Positions 1-7,914 of a DNA stretch of 64,000 nucleotides are shown here, piece by piece. The stretch comes from JAHZFN01 sp965149945 (GTDB taxonomy: Bacteria; Bacillota; Dehalobacteriia; UBA4068; UBA4997). How positions within the stretch are numbered: position 1 is the first letter of the stretch; the number at the start of each line of letters is the position of its first letter. The notes under the pieces were generated by a model. That model was not told where the DNA came from and made no database searches. It saw nothing but the letters and a program-made list of their open reading frames with translations. Where the stretch lies: NCBI GenBank assembly GCA_965149945.1, contig CBCTTQ010000002.1:1-64000 (forward strand), written 5' to 3'. The translations under genes and the position numbers were made by a program.

Positions 1-213
1 CCCCTGTTCGTGTTCGACCATATCGGCCAGGATAGAAGCCACAATCTGTTTCATCTCTTTAGGCAAATCCGTCAAATGACAATAGTTTTGCACAGCATCC
101 GCTACCATATCATAAGTAAAGGACAAAATCACTTTTTTGTTAGCGGAAAGAGTTTCTTCTTCCAATCCCAGCAATATGTACACCGTACTTAAAACTTCCT
201 CTTTATAATCCAT
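1..213 (-). CDS. Phage head-tail connector protein, partial
   Basis: The reading frame starts at the ATG at 213 and stays open to the left edge of the window, so only about 71 N-terminal residues are seen. An AGAAGG-like ribosome binding site lies just upstream. The visible part is a small, helical, acidic protein starting MDYKEEVLSTVYILLGLEEE. A short protein of this kind directly after the major capsid gene is usually a gp6-like head-tail connector, which links the portal ring to the tail. The call rests on position and helical character rather than a diagnostic motif. It lies 17 bases after the capsid gene in the same leftward late operon. The C-terminal part is outside the window. Confidence 0.6.
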   Translation of the reverse strand, partial: MDYKEEVLSTVYILLGLEEETLSANKKVILSFTYDMVADAVQNYCHLTDLPKEMKQIVASILADMVEHEQG

Positions 214-230
214 GAAAACACCTTCTGATA

Positions 231-1085
231 TCAAGACGCGGAAGCGATGATTTTAATGGCTTTGCTTTCGTCTTTCAAATAGCACACATAATGCTCATCC
301 GCTGTAATCACGGTAGTTTTCTTGATAATATCACGATCTTCCTCAATCTGCGGTTCTCGTTTCATGCAAAGCCCCAACGCCCCCGGTTTGACGATAAAAT
401 TATGATAAACTTTGGTAGACCCTTCCGCTGTCTGTTCTTCCACTCTGGTGGAAACCATTACTTGACAGCCATGAATCATACCGACGCAGCCGGAAGTCAA
501 TACTTCCACGCCCATATCGGTAGATTTAATCCAGTCCTCAGATTTGCGCAGCGCTGCCAATTGCTTGGGCGCCACAATCAACACCTTATCTCCGTCAATC
601 AACTGACCGAAATTCACTAAGGCGTCCGCTACCAAATCCGCGGAAATAGCATCACTGCCATCTCCCACAGTCATATCCTCATCGATCGTTTCCAATACAG
701 CCAAAGCATCCGCATCCACCTTGTTGGCAATGGCCTGCCCCAATTGTTTGGCGGCTTCTCCTACAGGATCCCCGTAAGCGGAAAGAATCGCTTCGTCTGT
801 CAATTCCAAGCCCTTCGCCGCCTTTTTCACCTGAGCAGTGGTGCTGGTAGCAGAAAGCTGCGTAATAGGAATACTTTCTCCTTCCGCCACAATGGTAGCA
901 TCGCCGATGTAAGAATATACCGGCAAACTCAAGGTATCCCCAGCCACACCCTGCAAAGTGTAATCAATTTCACAGAGATCCGCAAACACCATTTTTTCTT
1001 CCATTTCCTGAGAGATCATCGGCCCCATCACCTGGGGATTGATCAAATTAGCCAATTTTGTTGTGGTTGTTGTATTTGTCATCAT
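231..1085 (-). CDS. Phage major capsid protein (N4-gp56-like)
   Basis: A 284-residue protein, the expected size of an HK97-fold coat protein of the N4-gp56 type. Early residues contain LPVYSYIGDATIVAEGESIP, a typical stretch in which the coat protein N-arm and E-loop are joined, and the C-terminal part has the KTTVITADEHYVCYLKD region seen in related coat proteins. It forms the icosahedral shell. An AGGAGG site precedes two adjacent ATG codons (1085 and 1082); the second has the better spacing. It sits between the scaffold gene and the connector gene in the normal order of a Siphovirus-like head module. No frameshift is visible, so the gene appears intact. Confidence 0.8.
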   Translation of the reverse strand: MMTNTTTTTKLANLINPQVMGPMISQEMEEKMVFADLCEIDYTLQGVAGDTLSLPVYSYIGDATIVAEGESIPITQLSATSTTAQVKKAAKGLELTDEAILSAYGDPVGEAAKQLGQAIANKVDADALAVLETIDEDMTVGDGSDAISADLVADALVNFGQLIDGDKVLIVAPKQLAALRKSEDWIKSTDMGVEVLTSGCVGMIHGCQVMVSTRVEEQTAEGSTKVYHNFIVKPGALGLCMKREPQIEEDRDIIKKTTVITADEHYVCYLKDESKAIKIIASAS

Positions 1086-1125
1086 TTTCCTCCTGTCTCA
1101 ACCCACTGTTTTCGAGTACTCTCCG

Positions 1126-1773
1126 TTAACCGACCAACGCATGATAAAGCGAAGGATTGCTTTTCAATAACGCCAGCCGTTCCTTATAATTCATGTTTCG
1201 AATATCTTCCCTGGTAATGGCAGTATAATTTTTCTGCCCTACCAACGGCTTCCAGCCGTAAAAATTTTTCGGCAACAAATCGCCCCGCTCTGCGAACAAC
1301 ATGGGAAACTGTTGGCGAATTTCTTCCACTTGTTCTTCCAAACCGTTGATTTCCCCATTTTCATTCATAGAAAGCTTAGCCATATCCAATTTCACTTTTA
1401 CCAAATCCAAATCAATGACGCCGATTTGCAAAAGCGCGATGTTGACAGCATAATCAAACTCAATGGCATATAACCGCTCTTCATATTCCGCTTGCACCTC
1501 AGTCTCTACTTCCGCTTTAATGGCGAGCAGCTGCTTTTCGCTGACTCCGACAGCAGCATGAGAGCCGTCTGAGAAATCACCGTCTTTTTGCCGATCTGCG
1601 GTCAGGGATGCTTTCACGGCGGCAGACTTCGTACCGCTTTCCGCTTCTTTTTCTGATAACACAGCCTCATACTCTTCTTTTGTGACGTAATGCTCTGCCA
1701 GATACGCCTCAATTTCCGCAATCATTTCCTCCGTCAAGGCTTCCCCCAGCAGATCTCGTAATAAATCAATCAT
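1126..1773 (-). CDS. Phage scaffold protein (GP20-like)
   Basis: A 215-residue, highly acidic protein with predicted coiled coil (many Glu/Ala/Leu heptads over residues 20-110), followed by a region with AIEFDYAVNIALLQIGVIDL. That resembles phage minor structural protein GP20 and scaffolds, where the conserved part reads like a short Phe-Asp-x-Ala helix followed by a Lys/Asp rich loop. Scaffolds direct capsid assembly and leave or are cleaved before packaging. A GGAGGTG ribosome binding site lies before the ATG. It lies between portal and capsid, the normal place for a scaffold. No protease motif is seen, so a separate or host protease would be needed if cleavage occurs. Confidence 0.75.
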   Translation of the reverse strand: MIDLLRDLLGEALTEEMIAEIEAYLAEHYVTKEEYEAVLSEKEAESGTKSAAVKASLTADRQKDGDFSDGSHAAVGVSEKQLLAIKAEVETEVQAEYEERLYAIEFDYAVNIALLQIGVIDLDLVKVKLDMAKLSMNENGEINGLEEQVEEIRQQFPMLFAERGDLLPKNFYGWKPLVGQKNYTAITREDIRNMNYKERLALLKSNPSLYHALVG

Positions 1774-1832
1774 TTCGTTTCACCTCCTGCCGTCATTTTC
1801 ATAAATGACAGCTCACTTTTTCGAATTTCATT

Positions 1833-3383
1833 TTAAATGGGAATAGTGACGCCGGAATCCGCCTCTGTCACCAATTCTTTGGTTTCCCGCTCTCGCCGCG
1901 CGTTTTTTTCTTCCGTTGCCGCCGTGAGTTGTTCTGCCGTGACCGCTCCCGTTTCCGTTCGCAAAGCCTCCTGCTCTTTGGCGGCATCTGTCACCCAAGG
2001 ATGGTTTGCCAGAACTGTTTTTTCGGAAAGCAATCCTCTGCTGTTCACACAGTTTTCGATAGCTTCCGTTTCGTTGATGATAATATCCCGATTAAATAAA
2101 AATTCCACCACTTCCTCAGAATAATCCACCTCGGTCACCAACTGATAATATTTACAAATAAACACCATCAATTGCTCCAAAGAAGATTGAAACTCTCGTT
2201 CAATACCGTTACAATCCAAATCCAAATCCGCGTAGAGATATTTTAAATACTCGCCGCTGGTATTGCCGGTGTGATGGTTTTGGGTATCCACACCACCGCC
2301 CATTTCAAATAAATCTTTCCGCACCGAATTCAAATGCTCATTGATACTGGTAGTGTTGATGTCGGCGCTGATGGTTTCCAATCCGCCGCTGTCACTGACT
2401 TTGACCGCTCGGTACGCTGCTAAATTCCGTCGAAACTCACCCAAATCCGTCCCGTCATAATTCCGAATGACCAATACCGAATTAGGATTGTCCAAAATAG
2501 AATTGCTGTCGTCGGATTTCAACAAATCGTAATCATCAATCAAACCCTTAATGAATGTAATTAAAGGCAACTCTTCCTCGTTGTAACGAAACGCCACAAA
2601 AGGGACAGCCCCCCAATATCCGCCCTTGCCCCGATGAATAAAATGGGGAAACGGCTCGTCTTTTTTCAGTTTTAAATCCCGAAATTTTTCCATCATGTCA
2701 GGATCCGGCACTAAAGAATAATTGGGTTTATTTTTGCGGGAATCATCCTTTTCCATTCGGTAATACCGCACCCCTTCCGGCAACCAATATTCCACCTTGA
2801 CGCTTTTGACAGGCTCTTTACCGATGTATTCCAATTGCGTATACATACGAATCACTGCCTGCAATTGCCGTTTTTCTCCGTCTTGCCAAAGAGGAATCAC
2901 CTCCTCCGAAGGAATTTTCATAAAATCCAATTTGCCTTCTTCATTGATGTACACCTGTAGCCAGGCAACTCCTTTGTTGATGCTCTCCTTACACAGATTT
3001 CCCAATCTTCGCAACATCTGTTTGTCAAACACCGCGTTCACCAAATCACTCAGTTCCTCACAGTCCGAACGGATAGCAGGCGGATTCCCCAGTAAATACT
3101 GGCATTTCTGATCCACCAACTTTTTCGCGAAAGCATGGGCGATTTTAGTATTGGCCAAATTACTGTCCTCGCGAAGACAGCCGCCTTCGCCGATCACCAT
3201 ACGCCGCCGTTTGAGAATATCGTTCCGATTTTCATAATAACGTTGTCCTACCAACATCTGTTGTCGCTTAGGATTAATCTGCCAATCAAAAATCTCCGAT
3301 AATAAAATCTCCTCTGTGGACATTTGCCCTTTGGCTTTGGCTTCAATATCCGCCACAATCCGTTCCGTTTCCGTAAAATACAT
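1833..3383 (-). CDS. Phage portal protein (SPP1 gp6 family)
   Basis: A 516-residue protein of SPP1-type portal length. It forms the dodecameric channel at one capsid vertex through which DNA is packaged. Supporting sequence includes the early NRNDILKRRRMVIGEG region, VPFVAFRYNEEELPLITFIK in the middle, and a long helical part with SGEYLKYLYADLDLDC. A longer reading frame begins at 3419, but the ATG at 3383 has a strong AAGGAGGG site at proper spacing and is the likely start. The gene follows the terminase large subunit by 69 bases. SPP1-type portals are often followed by a gp7-like minor head protein; here the scaffold follows directly, so that gene is absent. Confidence 0.85.
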   Translation of the reverse strand: MYFTETERIVADIEAKAKGQMSTEEILLSEIFDWQINPKRQQMLVGQRYYENRNDILKRRRMVIGEGGCLREDSNLANTKIAHAFAKKLVDQKCQYLLGNPPAIRSDCEELSDLVNAVFDKQMLRRLGNLCKESINKGVAWLQVYINEEGKLDFMKIPSEEVIPLWQDGEKRQLQAVIRMYTQLEYIGKEPVKSVKVEYWLPEGVRYYRMEKDDSRKNKPNYSLVPDPDMMEKFRDLKLKKDEPFPHFIHRGKGGYWGAVPFVAFRYNEEELPLITFIKGLIDDYDLLKSDDSNSILDNPNSVLVIRNYDGTDLGEFRRNLAAYRAVKVSDSGGLETISADINTTSINEHLNSVRKDLFEMGGGVDTQNHHTGNTSGEYLKYLYADLDLDCNGIEREFQSSLEQLMVFICKYYQLVTEVDYSEEVVEFLFNRDIIINETEAIENCVNSRGLLSEKTVLANHPWVTDAAKEQEALRTETGAVTAEQLTAATEEKNARRERETKELVTEADSGVTIPI

Positions 3384-3452
3384 CTTGTCCCTCCTTTCTC
3401 CTTGTTCCCGCCGACCCAATCCCGTTTTTTCCCAAACATACAGTTCGTCCGA

Positions 3453-4727
3453 TCAATCAAAACTGTATGCTTTGGGGCGCATATCTTGTTCCAGTGCGTA
3501 TCTGACCGCGTCAATGGTATGATTATCTATGTCGGGATACCCTCCCTGAAAGTTGCCATTGCGGTCAGTCAGCAAATGATATGCGGAAAACTCCCTGCAA
3601 ACATTGGGTGTTCGCCTTTTGTCTATGATAATAGCGTTCAGATTTTGCAGCCAGCTGATTCCGTGTTCCACGCTGCCCGGTCCCTTTTTCGCCGCCACAA
3701 TCCGAATGCCTCGTTCTCGTAGTTCCTCATTGCTTCTCGGTTCGGCGCTGTCAGCAATCACCGGTAGATTTTCTCGATTTTCCTCACGAATGTATCGGGC
3801 AATTTCCTGAAATCGAGCGCTGTGCCGATAAAACTCCGACAATAGATACAATCGCTCTTTTTTGGCGTCATAGTGACAGACTACATAAACAAAAGGATCC
3901 TTACCGTATCCCCAGTCGATGCCTCGGCGTACATGGTCAAAAGCGGCAATTTCTTCATCCCCGATTTCCCGAAACACCAAATTGTCAAAAACTTCTCCTC
4001 CGCCGCCTACCACCTGCCCCAGATACTCATGACGGTAAGCCTTCTCATTAGAACTTTGCAGTGACCTCGCCGCCCGAATGAATCCCTGCCCCAACCACTC
4101 AGCCGGGATATCCTTATAGGTAGAATGGAAACAATACCTCTCCGACGCGTCTGTCAACACTTCTTGATTCACCCAATTATCCATATATTTAGGCGGATTA
4201 TAAGAACAAAAAGTAATTTCCCGATCGCCGCCTCGCAGCAAAGATTGCTTAATACTGCGAATTTCTTCCATTCCGTCAAACTCCGTCAATTCTTCAAACC
4301 AAACAATTCCGATATATCCATTGAGCACCTTGGTAGATTTCAATTTTTCCGCTTTGTCCGACCCCCGAAAGAGAATTTTCTGCCCGGTAGGTAAATAGAC
4401 CATCTCCATGGGACTTTCTTTGCATTTCCAAAGATGTCCAACATGCAAAACTTCAATAGCCCACTTCAATTGCTGATACACACTGTCTCGCAGATACACG
4501 CCCACCTTGCGCACCGCCACACCGTTTAACTCAGGATACCGCATCAAAAGCAGAATCATTTCTAAACTAATGAAAGAACTTTTGCCGCTGCCGCGGCCGC
4601 CCTTTAACCAATACTCCGCATAACGACCTTCACGAATTTTTTGGTGCAGCTCGTAATAGGCAGGAGCAATCACCTGACGAAAAGAAATCGTTTCTGAATC
4701 CAAGATTGTTTCTTGTCGCTGTTTCAT
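3453..4727 (-). CDS. Phage terminase large subunit (PBSX/Terminase_3 family)
   Basis: A 424-residue packaging motor protein. The N-terminal ATPase has a Walker A loop at residues 43-51 (GGRGSGKSS) and a Walker B/catalytic stretch near residue 140 (IGIVWFEELTEF). The C-terminal half has the nuclease-type motifs GIDWGYGKDPFV, PVIADSAEPRSNEEL and GYPDIDNHTIDAVRYALE, which supply the acidic metal ligands. The family is that of PBSX XtmB and SPP1 gp2. The start ATG overlaps the stop of the small subunit as ATGA, so the two are probably translationally coupled. It appears complete and functional by motif content. Confidence 0.92.
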   Translation of the reverse strand: MKQRQETILDSETISFRQVIAPAYYELHQKIREGRYAEYWLKGGRGSGKSSFISLEMILLLMRYPELNGVAVRKVGVYLRDSVYQQLKWAIEVLHVGHLWKCKESPMEMVYLPTGQKILFRGSDKAEKLKSTKVLNGYIGIVWFEELTEFDGMEEIRSIKQSLLRGGDREITFCSYNPPKYMDNWVNQEVLTDASERYCFHSTYKDIPAEWLGQGFIRAARSLQSSNEKAYRHEYLGQVVGGGGEVFDNLVFREIGDEEIAAFDHVRRGIDWGYGKDPFVYVVCHYDAKKERLYLLSEFYRHSARFQEIARYIREENRENLPVIADSAEPRSNEELRERGIRIVAAKKGPGSVEHGISWLQNLNAIIIDKRRTPNVCREFSAYHLLTDRNGNFQGGYPDIDNHTIDAVRYALEQDMRPKAYSFD

Positions 4728-5104
4728 CCCACATCATCCACAATCGTCACCGCCGCTCGTTCTCCACCGAATCGCTCGGAAAACAGACCGAACATCTTGG
4801 CCAATGCTTCCGCCGCTTTCAAACGATCAGAAAATTTCACTTCTCCGTTTCCGTTAAAATCGCCCCGCAGCAGATGTGTATAAAAAACTAAAATTTCTGT
4901 CGCTTCCGCTACTCGTTGGTCGGCGGCCTCCGCCAACAATTTCTCCAAATATTCCTGAATGGCAGGCTGTTGCAACAATCGGTATCCATAGGACGCCGCG
5001 TTTTTTTTCTGATATCCGGCTTTTCGTGCCGCATCCGCCGCATTGCAGCTTAAAATATAATACTCACAGAATTTCTTTTGTCTTTCGTTCAAAATCTTTC
5101 TCAA
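4724..5104 (-). CDS. Phage terminase small subunit (Terminase_2)
   Basis: About 126 residues from a TTG start at 5104, which has a GGGAGG site eight bases upstream; no ATG with a ribosome binding site is near. The family core is clear: LNERQKKFCEYY, then NAADAARKAGY, then a helical part ending at the tail. Small subunits bind the phage packaging site and regulate the large subunit. The gene overlaps the large subunit by ATGA. Upstream, the frame is open to 5185 without a good start, and another ATG frame runs into a run of seven A; that may be an old N-terminal helix-turn-helix part that has been frameshifted (see findings). Confidence 0.8.
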   Translation of the reverse strand: MRKILNERQKKFCEYYILSCNAADAARKAGYQKKNAASYGYRLLQQPAIQEYLEKLLAEAADQRVAEATEILVFYTHLLRGDFNGNGEVKFSDRLKAAEALAKMFGLFSERFGGERAAVTIVDDVG

Positions 5105-5248
5105 CTTGGGCACCTCCCGCTTTCCCTGTTGCCAGACAACGGACTCTCCACTGCAGCAATTTCTCTGATGGCTCTCGCCTCCCATACCAAAGCTTTTTTT
5201 CCGCCGCTAAATGTTGATCTTCCATTTGAAGTAGATTATGATCCATAT

Positions 5249-5476
5249 GTTTCCATTATAGAAACCAAAAGAAGAAAAAAATACCAGCCATGATATTCCC
5301 GTTAATCTTCTTTTGTTCCCTTCTTCCTCCCCTCTTCCAAAATGTCATTTCTTTTTTTTGTTTCACAAAGGTTTCCATAAAAGATACTTAAAATATAGCA
5401 CTGTGTTTCCATATTGTCAACACCATTTTATCGTAAAACTATTGATTTTCCTTTTTGGAAACTGTATAATGAAAAC
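5249..5476. promoter_or_regulatory. Repeated GTTTCCAT operator-like sites between divergent phage operons
   Basis: A 17-bp inverted repeat GTTTCCATTATAGAAAC lies at 5249-5265. A copy matching at 14 of 17 bases lies at 5371-5387, and a weaker copy sharing the first half at 5405-5421. On the other strand, GTTTTCATTATA begins at 5476 and covers the -10 box of the repressor promoter. The first site also contains TATAAT on the minus strand, in front of the terminase genes. I infer these are repressor binding sites controlling both directions. Confidence 0.6.
5442..5470 (+). promoter_or_regulatory. Promoter of the phage repressor gene
   Basis: TTGATT at 5442-5447 and TATAAT at 5465-5470 are separated by 17 bases, a near-consensus vegetative promoter pointing to the repressor gene at 5523. 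A short inverted repeat TTTCC/GGAAA lies in the spacer. Confidence 0.75.
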
Positions 5477-5522
5477 AAATAAGATCGGAGGCAACAATCA
5501 GTCGGCTAATGAGGTGAATAGG

Positions 5523-5885
5523 ATGAATCGTATCAAAGAACTACGAGAACAACATAGATTGACCCAAACCGAGCTGGGGAAAATTTTAGAAGTAGAAAAA
5601 TCTACCATTTCCAAATACGAAAACGGTAGCTTGGATTTGAGCAGCAATACCATTTCTCAACTCTGCGATTATTTCGGTGTTTCAGCGGATTATCTGCTGG
5701 GACGCAGTGATTCCCCGCAACCCTCTCATTATTCGCCGCCTCAAGAAGAACTCAACAAAATATTAGAAACTTTCCATAAAAACCCTTATACCGAAGTACT
5801 GTTCCACCGCAGCGCCAACCTTTCCAAAAAAGAACTGGAAAAGATTTTGAAAATCATCGAGGTTATGCATGAAGAAGAAAGTTAA
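5523..5885 (+). CDS. XRE-family phage repressor
   Basis: A 120-residue protein with an N-terminal helix-turn-helix of the Cro/C1 (HTH_3) type: IKELREQHRLTQTELGKIL then STISKYENG, and the DYFGVSADYLLGR end that is standard for Xre-like repressors. The C-terminal 50 residues are helical and probably for dimerization or for recognition by the protease. The ATG at 5523 has a GAGGTG site, so the longer upstream frame is not used. It diverges from the terminase genes and overlaps the ImmA-like gene by 17 bases. It probably keeps the element silent by binding the GTTTCCAT repeats upstream. Confidence 0.88.
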   Translation: MNRIKELREQHRLTQTELGKILEVEKSTISKYENGSLDLSSNTISQLCDYFGVSADYLLGRSDSPQPSHYSPPQEELNKILETFHKNPYTEVLFHRSANLSKKELEKILKIIEVMHEEES

Positions 5886-6114
5886 ACTGCGTATTTCGCC
5901 GGAAAATTTAACAGCTCAGGATATTATGATTCGCACCGTTCCGCTGCCCCTAGGCATCAAAGGATTCTGTACCTATAAAAAGAGCGGCTATATTGTTTGC
6001 ATCAACCAAAAGGCCAATGAGACTATTTGTCAGGAAACCCTTGCCCATGAACTAAAACATATCCTAAATCACGACCTTCACTCCGAAAAACCCGTTTCTT
6101 ATCTGGAGTCTTAA
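5869..6114 (+). CDS. ImmA/IrrE-family metallopeptidase, short
   Basis: An 81-residue protein with the zinc protease motif HELKH near residue 60 (ETLAHELKHILNHD). ImmA-type proteases cleave the partner XRE repressor to induce a mobile element. Many ImmA proteins are longer (about 120-170 residues), so this is a compact form, but the active-site helix and following His/Asp are present. The ATG overlaps the end of the repressor gene by 17 bases, and the pair is almost certainly one operon. In the PBSX phage of Bacillus, xkdA and xre form a comparable protease-repressor pair. The function in repressor cleavage is inferred from family and context. Confidence 0.8.
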   Translation: MKKKVKLRISPENLTAQDIMIRTVPLPLGIKGFCTYKKSGYIVCINQKANETICQETLAHELKHILNHDLHSEKPVSYLES

Positions 6115-6344
6115 GCCCTCGACTTACAATCCTCTCAGCAGCCTTTTTCCGCTCATGCAGAAAAAAGATCTTGCCGTTTTGCCGTGCCGAGCTCCTTTCC
6201 CCTTAAACGCGTTACCTCCTCCCCGCGCCCCTTCCCCACTCTTCCTTTTGCCTCTCAATAAACATACGGATACGACCGTCTTTCTTTTTTAACCGTCTTC
6301 CCGACTCCGCCCATAGAAATTTTCCGTTTATTTGCAAAAAACTC

Positions 6345-6373
6345 TTGCAAAATCAGTTAAAATGCGGTATACT
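6345..6373 (+). promoter_or_regulatory. Promoter of tRNA-Ser
   Basis: TTGCAA at 6345-6350 and TATACT at 6368-6373 with a 17-base spacer, ending 12 bases before the tRNA. The stretch 6115-6344 contains no gene that I can support. Confidence 0.75.
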
Positions 6374-6385
6374 AGAAAGCGTCGT

Positions 6386-6476
6386 GGAGAGATGGCCGAG
6401 CTGGTCGAAGGTGCATGACTGGAAATCATGTGTACGGGAAACTGTACCAGGGGTTCGAATCCCCTTCTCTCCGCCA
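6386..6476 (+). tRNA. tRNA-Ser (anticodon GGA)
   Basis: The acceptor stem GGAGAGA (6386-6392) pairs with TCTCTCC (6466-6472), followed by discriminator G and an encoded CCA. The anticodon stem CATGA/TCATG encloses the loop CTGGAAA, giving anticodon GGA, which reads UCC and UCU serine codons. A long variable arm, typical of serine tRNAs, and the T-loop GTTCGAATC are present. It is the first host gene to the right of the phage-derived genes, and tRNA genes are common phage integration sites; no integrase or duplicated tRNA end is visible here. Confidence 0.95.
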
Positions 6477-6483
6477 AATTGTT

Positions 6484-6516
6484 GCGGACAGCCTTATGCT
6501 GTCCGCGTTTTCTTTT
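6484..6516 (+). terminator. Terminator of tRNA-Ser
   Basis: A 9-bp perfect stem, GCGGACAGC at 6484-6492 and GCTGTCCGC at 6498-6506, with a 5-base loop and a T-rich tail. Confidence 0.85.
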
Positions 6517-6582
6517 TCCCACCGGAAGCAACAATCCAAACCGCTTTTCCCCATTCCCGACACCTATCAGGAGGAATCTATT

Positions 6583-6762
6583 ATGAAAAAAAACGCACGC
6601 ATTGAAATTCGTGTTACCAAAGAAATGAAAGAACACCTGCAAGCCCTGGCAAAAGCCGAAAATCGCAGCTTAAGCAGCTTAATTGAAGACCAGCTGCTCC
6701 TGCTCTTACGCGAGGAAGGCAGCTATCTGGTGGGCAGCAAATCCCATTTCCGCTCTTTGTAA
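6583..6762 (+). CDS. Small ribbon-helix-helix-like protein
   Basis: A 59-residue protein starting at the ATG at 6583 behind a GGAGG site. Residues 5-40 (RIEIRVTKEMKEHLQALAKA, then NRSLSSLIEDQL) have the alternating beta strand and two helices of ribbon-helix-helix DNA-binding proteins of the Arc/CopG type. Such proteins bind operators as dimers and are often antitoxins or plasmid/phage regulators. No toxin-like partner gene is adjacent: the next gene is a membrane protein 143 bases downstream. Its targets are unknown. The fold call is from pattern recognition and would need a profile search. Confidence 0.7.
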   Translation: MKKNARIEIRVTKEMKEHLQALAKAENRSLSSLIEDQLLLLLREEGSYLVGSKSHFRSL

Positions 6763-6905
6763 AACCGCCATCCATAATCGCACTGCCGTACCAGCGGAAA
6801 ACAATGCGCCAAAGCATTGCCAGACAGCCAAAATTGTGTTAAAATGTTCACAATGAATTATTTATATTTTTCAATTTATCTGCAATGATTTTAGGAGGTA
6901 ATCGT

Positions 6906-7394
6906 ATGAGGTATCTCGCTCCATATCTGGGGCCCATCGGTTATGCCATCGGTCTTATCGCGCTGGTGTTGCTGTTTGTTTTCCGAGACAGCGATCTGCC
7001 GACCTTGGCGTTTCTTGCGTTCTGTTGTGTAATTTCCTTTTTGCTGGGCTTCTCCGCTCGCAAACAGGCCAAAGAAGAACGGCTGTATAATTTCTTCCCT
7101 TCCCGTATTGAAACAGAAAAAACTGTTTATTCTCTGAATCTGCGTTTAGACAATACCGAAATTATCGGCTATACCGGCACACCGGAATTAAAGGGCGCGG
7201 ACGAACTGGATATCCGCGCGGAAGACAGCAAATTCGCCGTCTATCATCAGGGACAAAAGCTGGGATACATCCCGGAAAATACCAATGCCTATATCATGAC
7301 CAAAAACTGTATCAATGACCCCACTTGTTTGTTAAAGGCCATTGTACGGAAAGACGGCGATAAAACCTTTGATATCGCCTGTTACACAGAATAG
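6906..7394 (+). CDS. Membrane-anchored protein with HIRAN-like domain
   Basis: A 162-residue protein from the ATG at 6906 with an AGGAGG site. Two hydrophobic segments (about 7-24 and 30-50) anchor it. The C-terminal soluble half reads ELDIRAEDSKFAVYHQGQ, then KLGYIPENTNAYIM, which resembles the HIRAN pattern (a Leu-x-Leu strand, a short acidic loop, an Ala-Val-Tyr strand, then Gly-Tyr-Ile-Pro). A second gene at 27801 has the same architecture and matching residues (AVY, GY, EN), so they are distant paralogues. HIRAN domains bind DNA ends or single strands in other proteins; here the role is unknown. The next small membrane gene is 17 bases downstream and probably in the same operon. Confidence 0.6.
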   Translation: MRYLAPYLGPIGYAIGLIALVLLFVFRDSDLPTLAFLAFCCVISFLLGFSARKQAKEERLYNFFPSRIETEKTVYSLNLRLDNTEIIGYTGTPELKGADELDIRAEDSKFAVYHQGQKLGYIPENTNAYIMTKNCINDPTCLLKAIVRKDGDKTFDIACYTE

Positions 7395-7411
7395 ACAGAA
7401 AGGATTCCATA

Positions 7412-7687
7412 ATGGCAAAACAACAAGAGCAATTTAAACCCAGCACCATCCGCATTGTGGCAGTTGCCATCGTTGCCGTATTCACAGTGATGAATATCTA
7501 CTCATTGGTAGTTAAAGGCGGTCCGCAAAACGGCGAGGATTATCTGGCTATTATCTTAAACATCGGTTGCGTCATCATGTGCGGTGTTATCATCCGTAAT
7601 GAAAAAAAACGCAAAGAATACTATGAAGAACAACAAAAAGCGCGAATCGCCAAAAGAGAACGACGCCGAAACAACAAAAAAAGATAA
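7412..7687 (+). CDS. Small two-span membrane protein, unknown function
   Basis: A 91-residue protein with two hydrophobic segments (about residues 14-32 and 45-62) and a strongly basic C-terminal tail, KRKEYYEEQQKARIAKRERR, which should be cytoplasmic. I do not recognise a family. A GAAAGGA-like ribosome binding site lies upstream and the gene follows the HIRAN-like membrane protein by 17 bases, so the two are likely co-expressed. A strong terminator follows directly. It could be an accessory subunit of its neighbour, but nothing in the sequence proves that. Confidence 0.6.
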   Translation: MAKQQEQFKPSTIRIVAVAIVAVFTVMNIYSLVVKGGPQNGEDYLAIILNIGCVIMCGVIIRNEKKRKEYYEEQQKARIAKRERRRNNKKR

Positions 7688-7690
7688 ACC

Positions 7691-7720
7691 AAAAGCCCTT
7701 CCCCTCGGAAGGGCTTTTTT
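7691..7720 (+). terminator. Terminator after the small membrane operon
   Basis: A 12-bp stem AAAAGCCCTTCC with GGAAGGGCTTTT across a 4-base loop and a T run, just after the stop at 7687. Confidence 0.9.
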
Positions 7721-7914
7721 GGTTGGAAATTTTTTATAACCGACTGAATAAAAGTAAATTTCTAATATCCAACAATTTTTACAAGTTCTTTTTAGTAACA
7801 AAACAACCTGTTTTTATAAAAAATGTTTGCGAGGAATTTTCTCTGAAAAAGGTTTGGTTAAATTCTTCCTGATTATTTTTTTTATCCTTGCTCACAATAA
7901 GACGGGGTGATTGT

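Noticed and set aside
5064..5246. Separate 60-residue gene upstream of the terminase small subunit
   Set aside because: No ribosome binding site, overlap with the terminase frame, and sequence that looks like a frameshifted remnant.
6386..6476. Phage attachment site at the tRNA-Ser
   Set aside because: No duplicate of the tRNA end and no integrase is visible in the window; the left end of the element lies outside, so it stays only a possibility.
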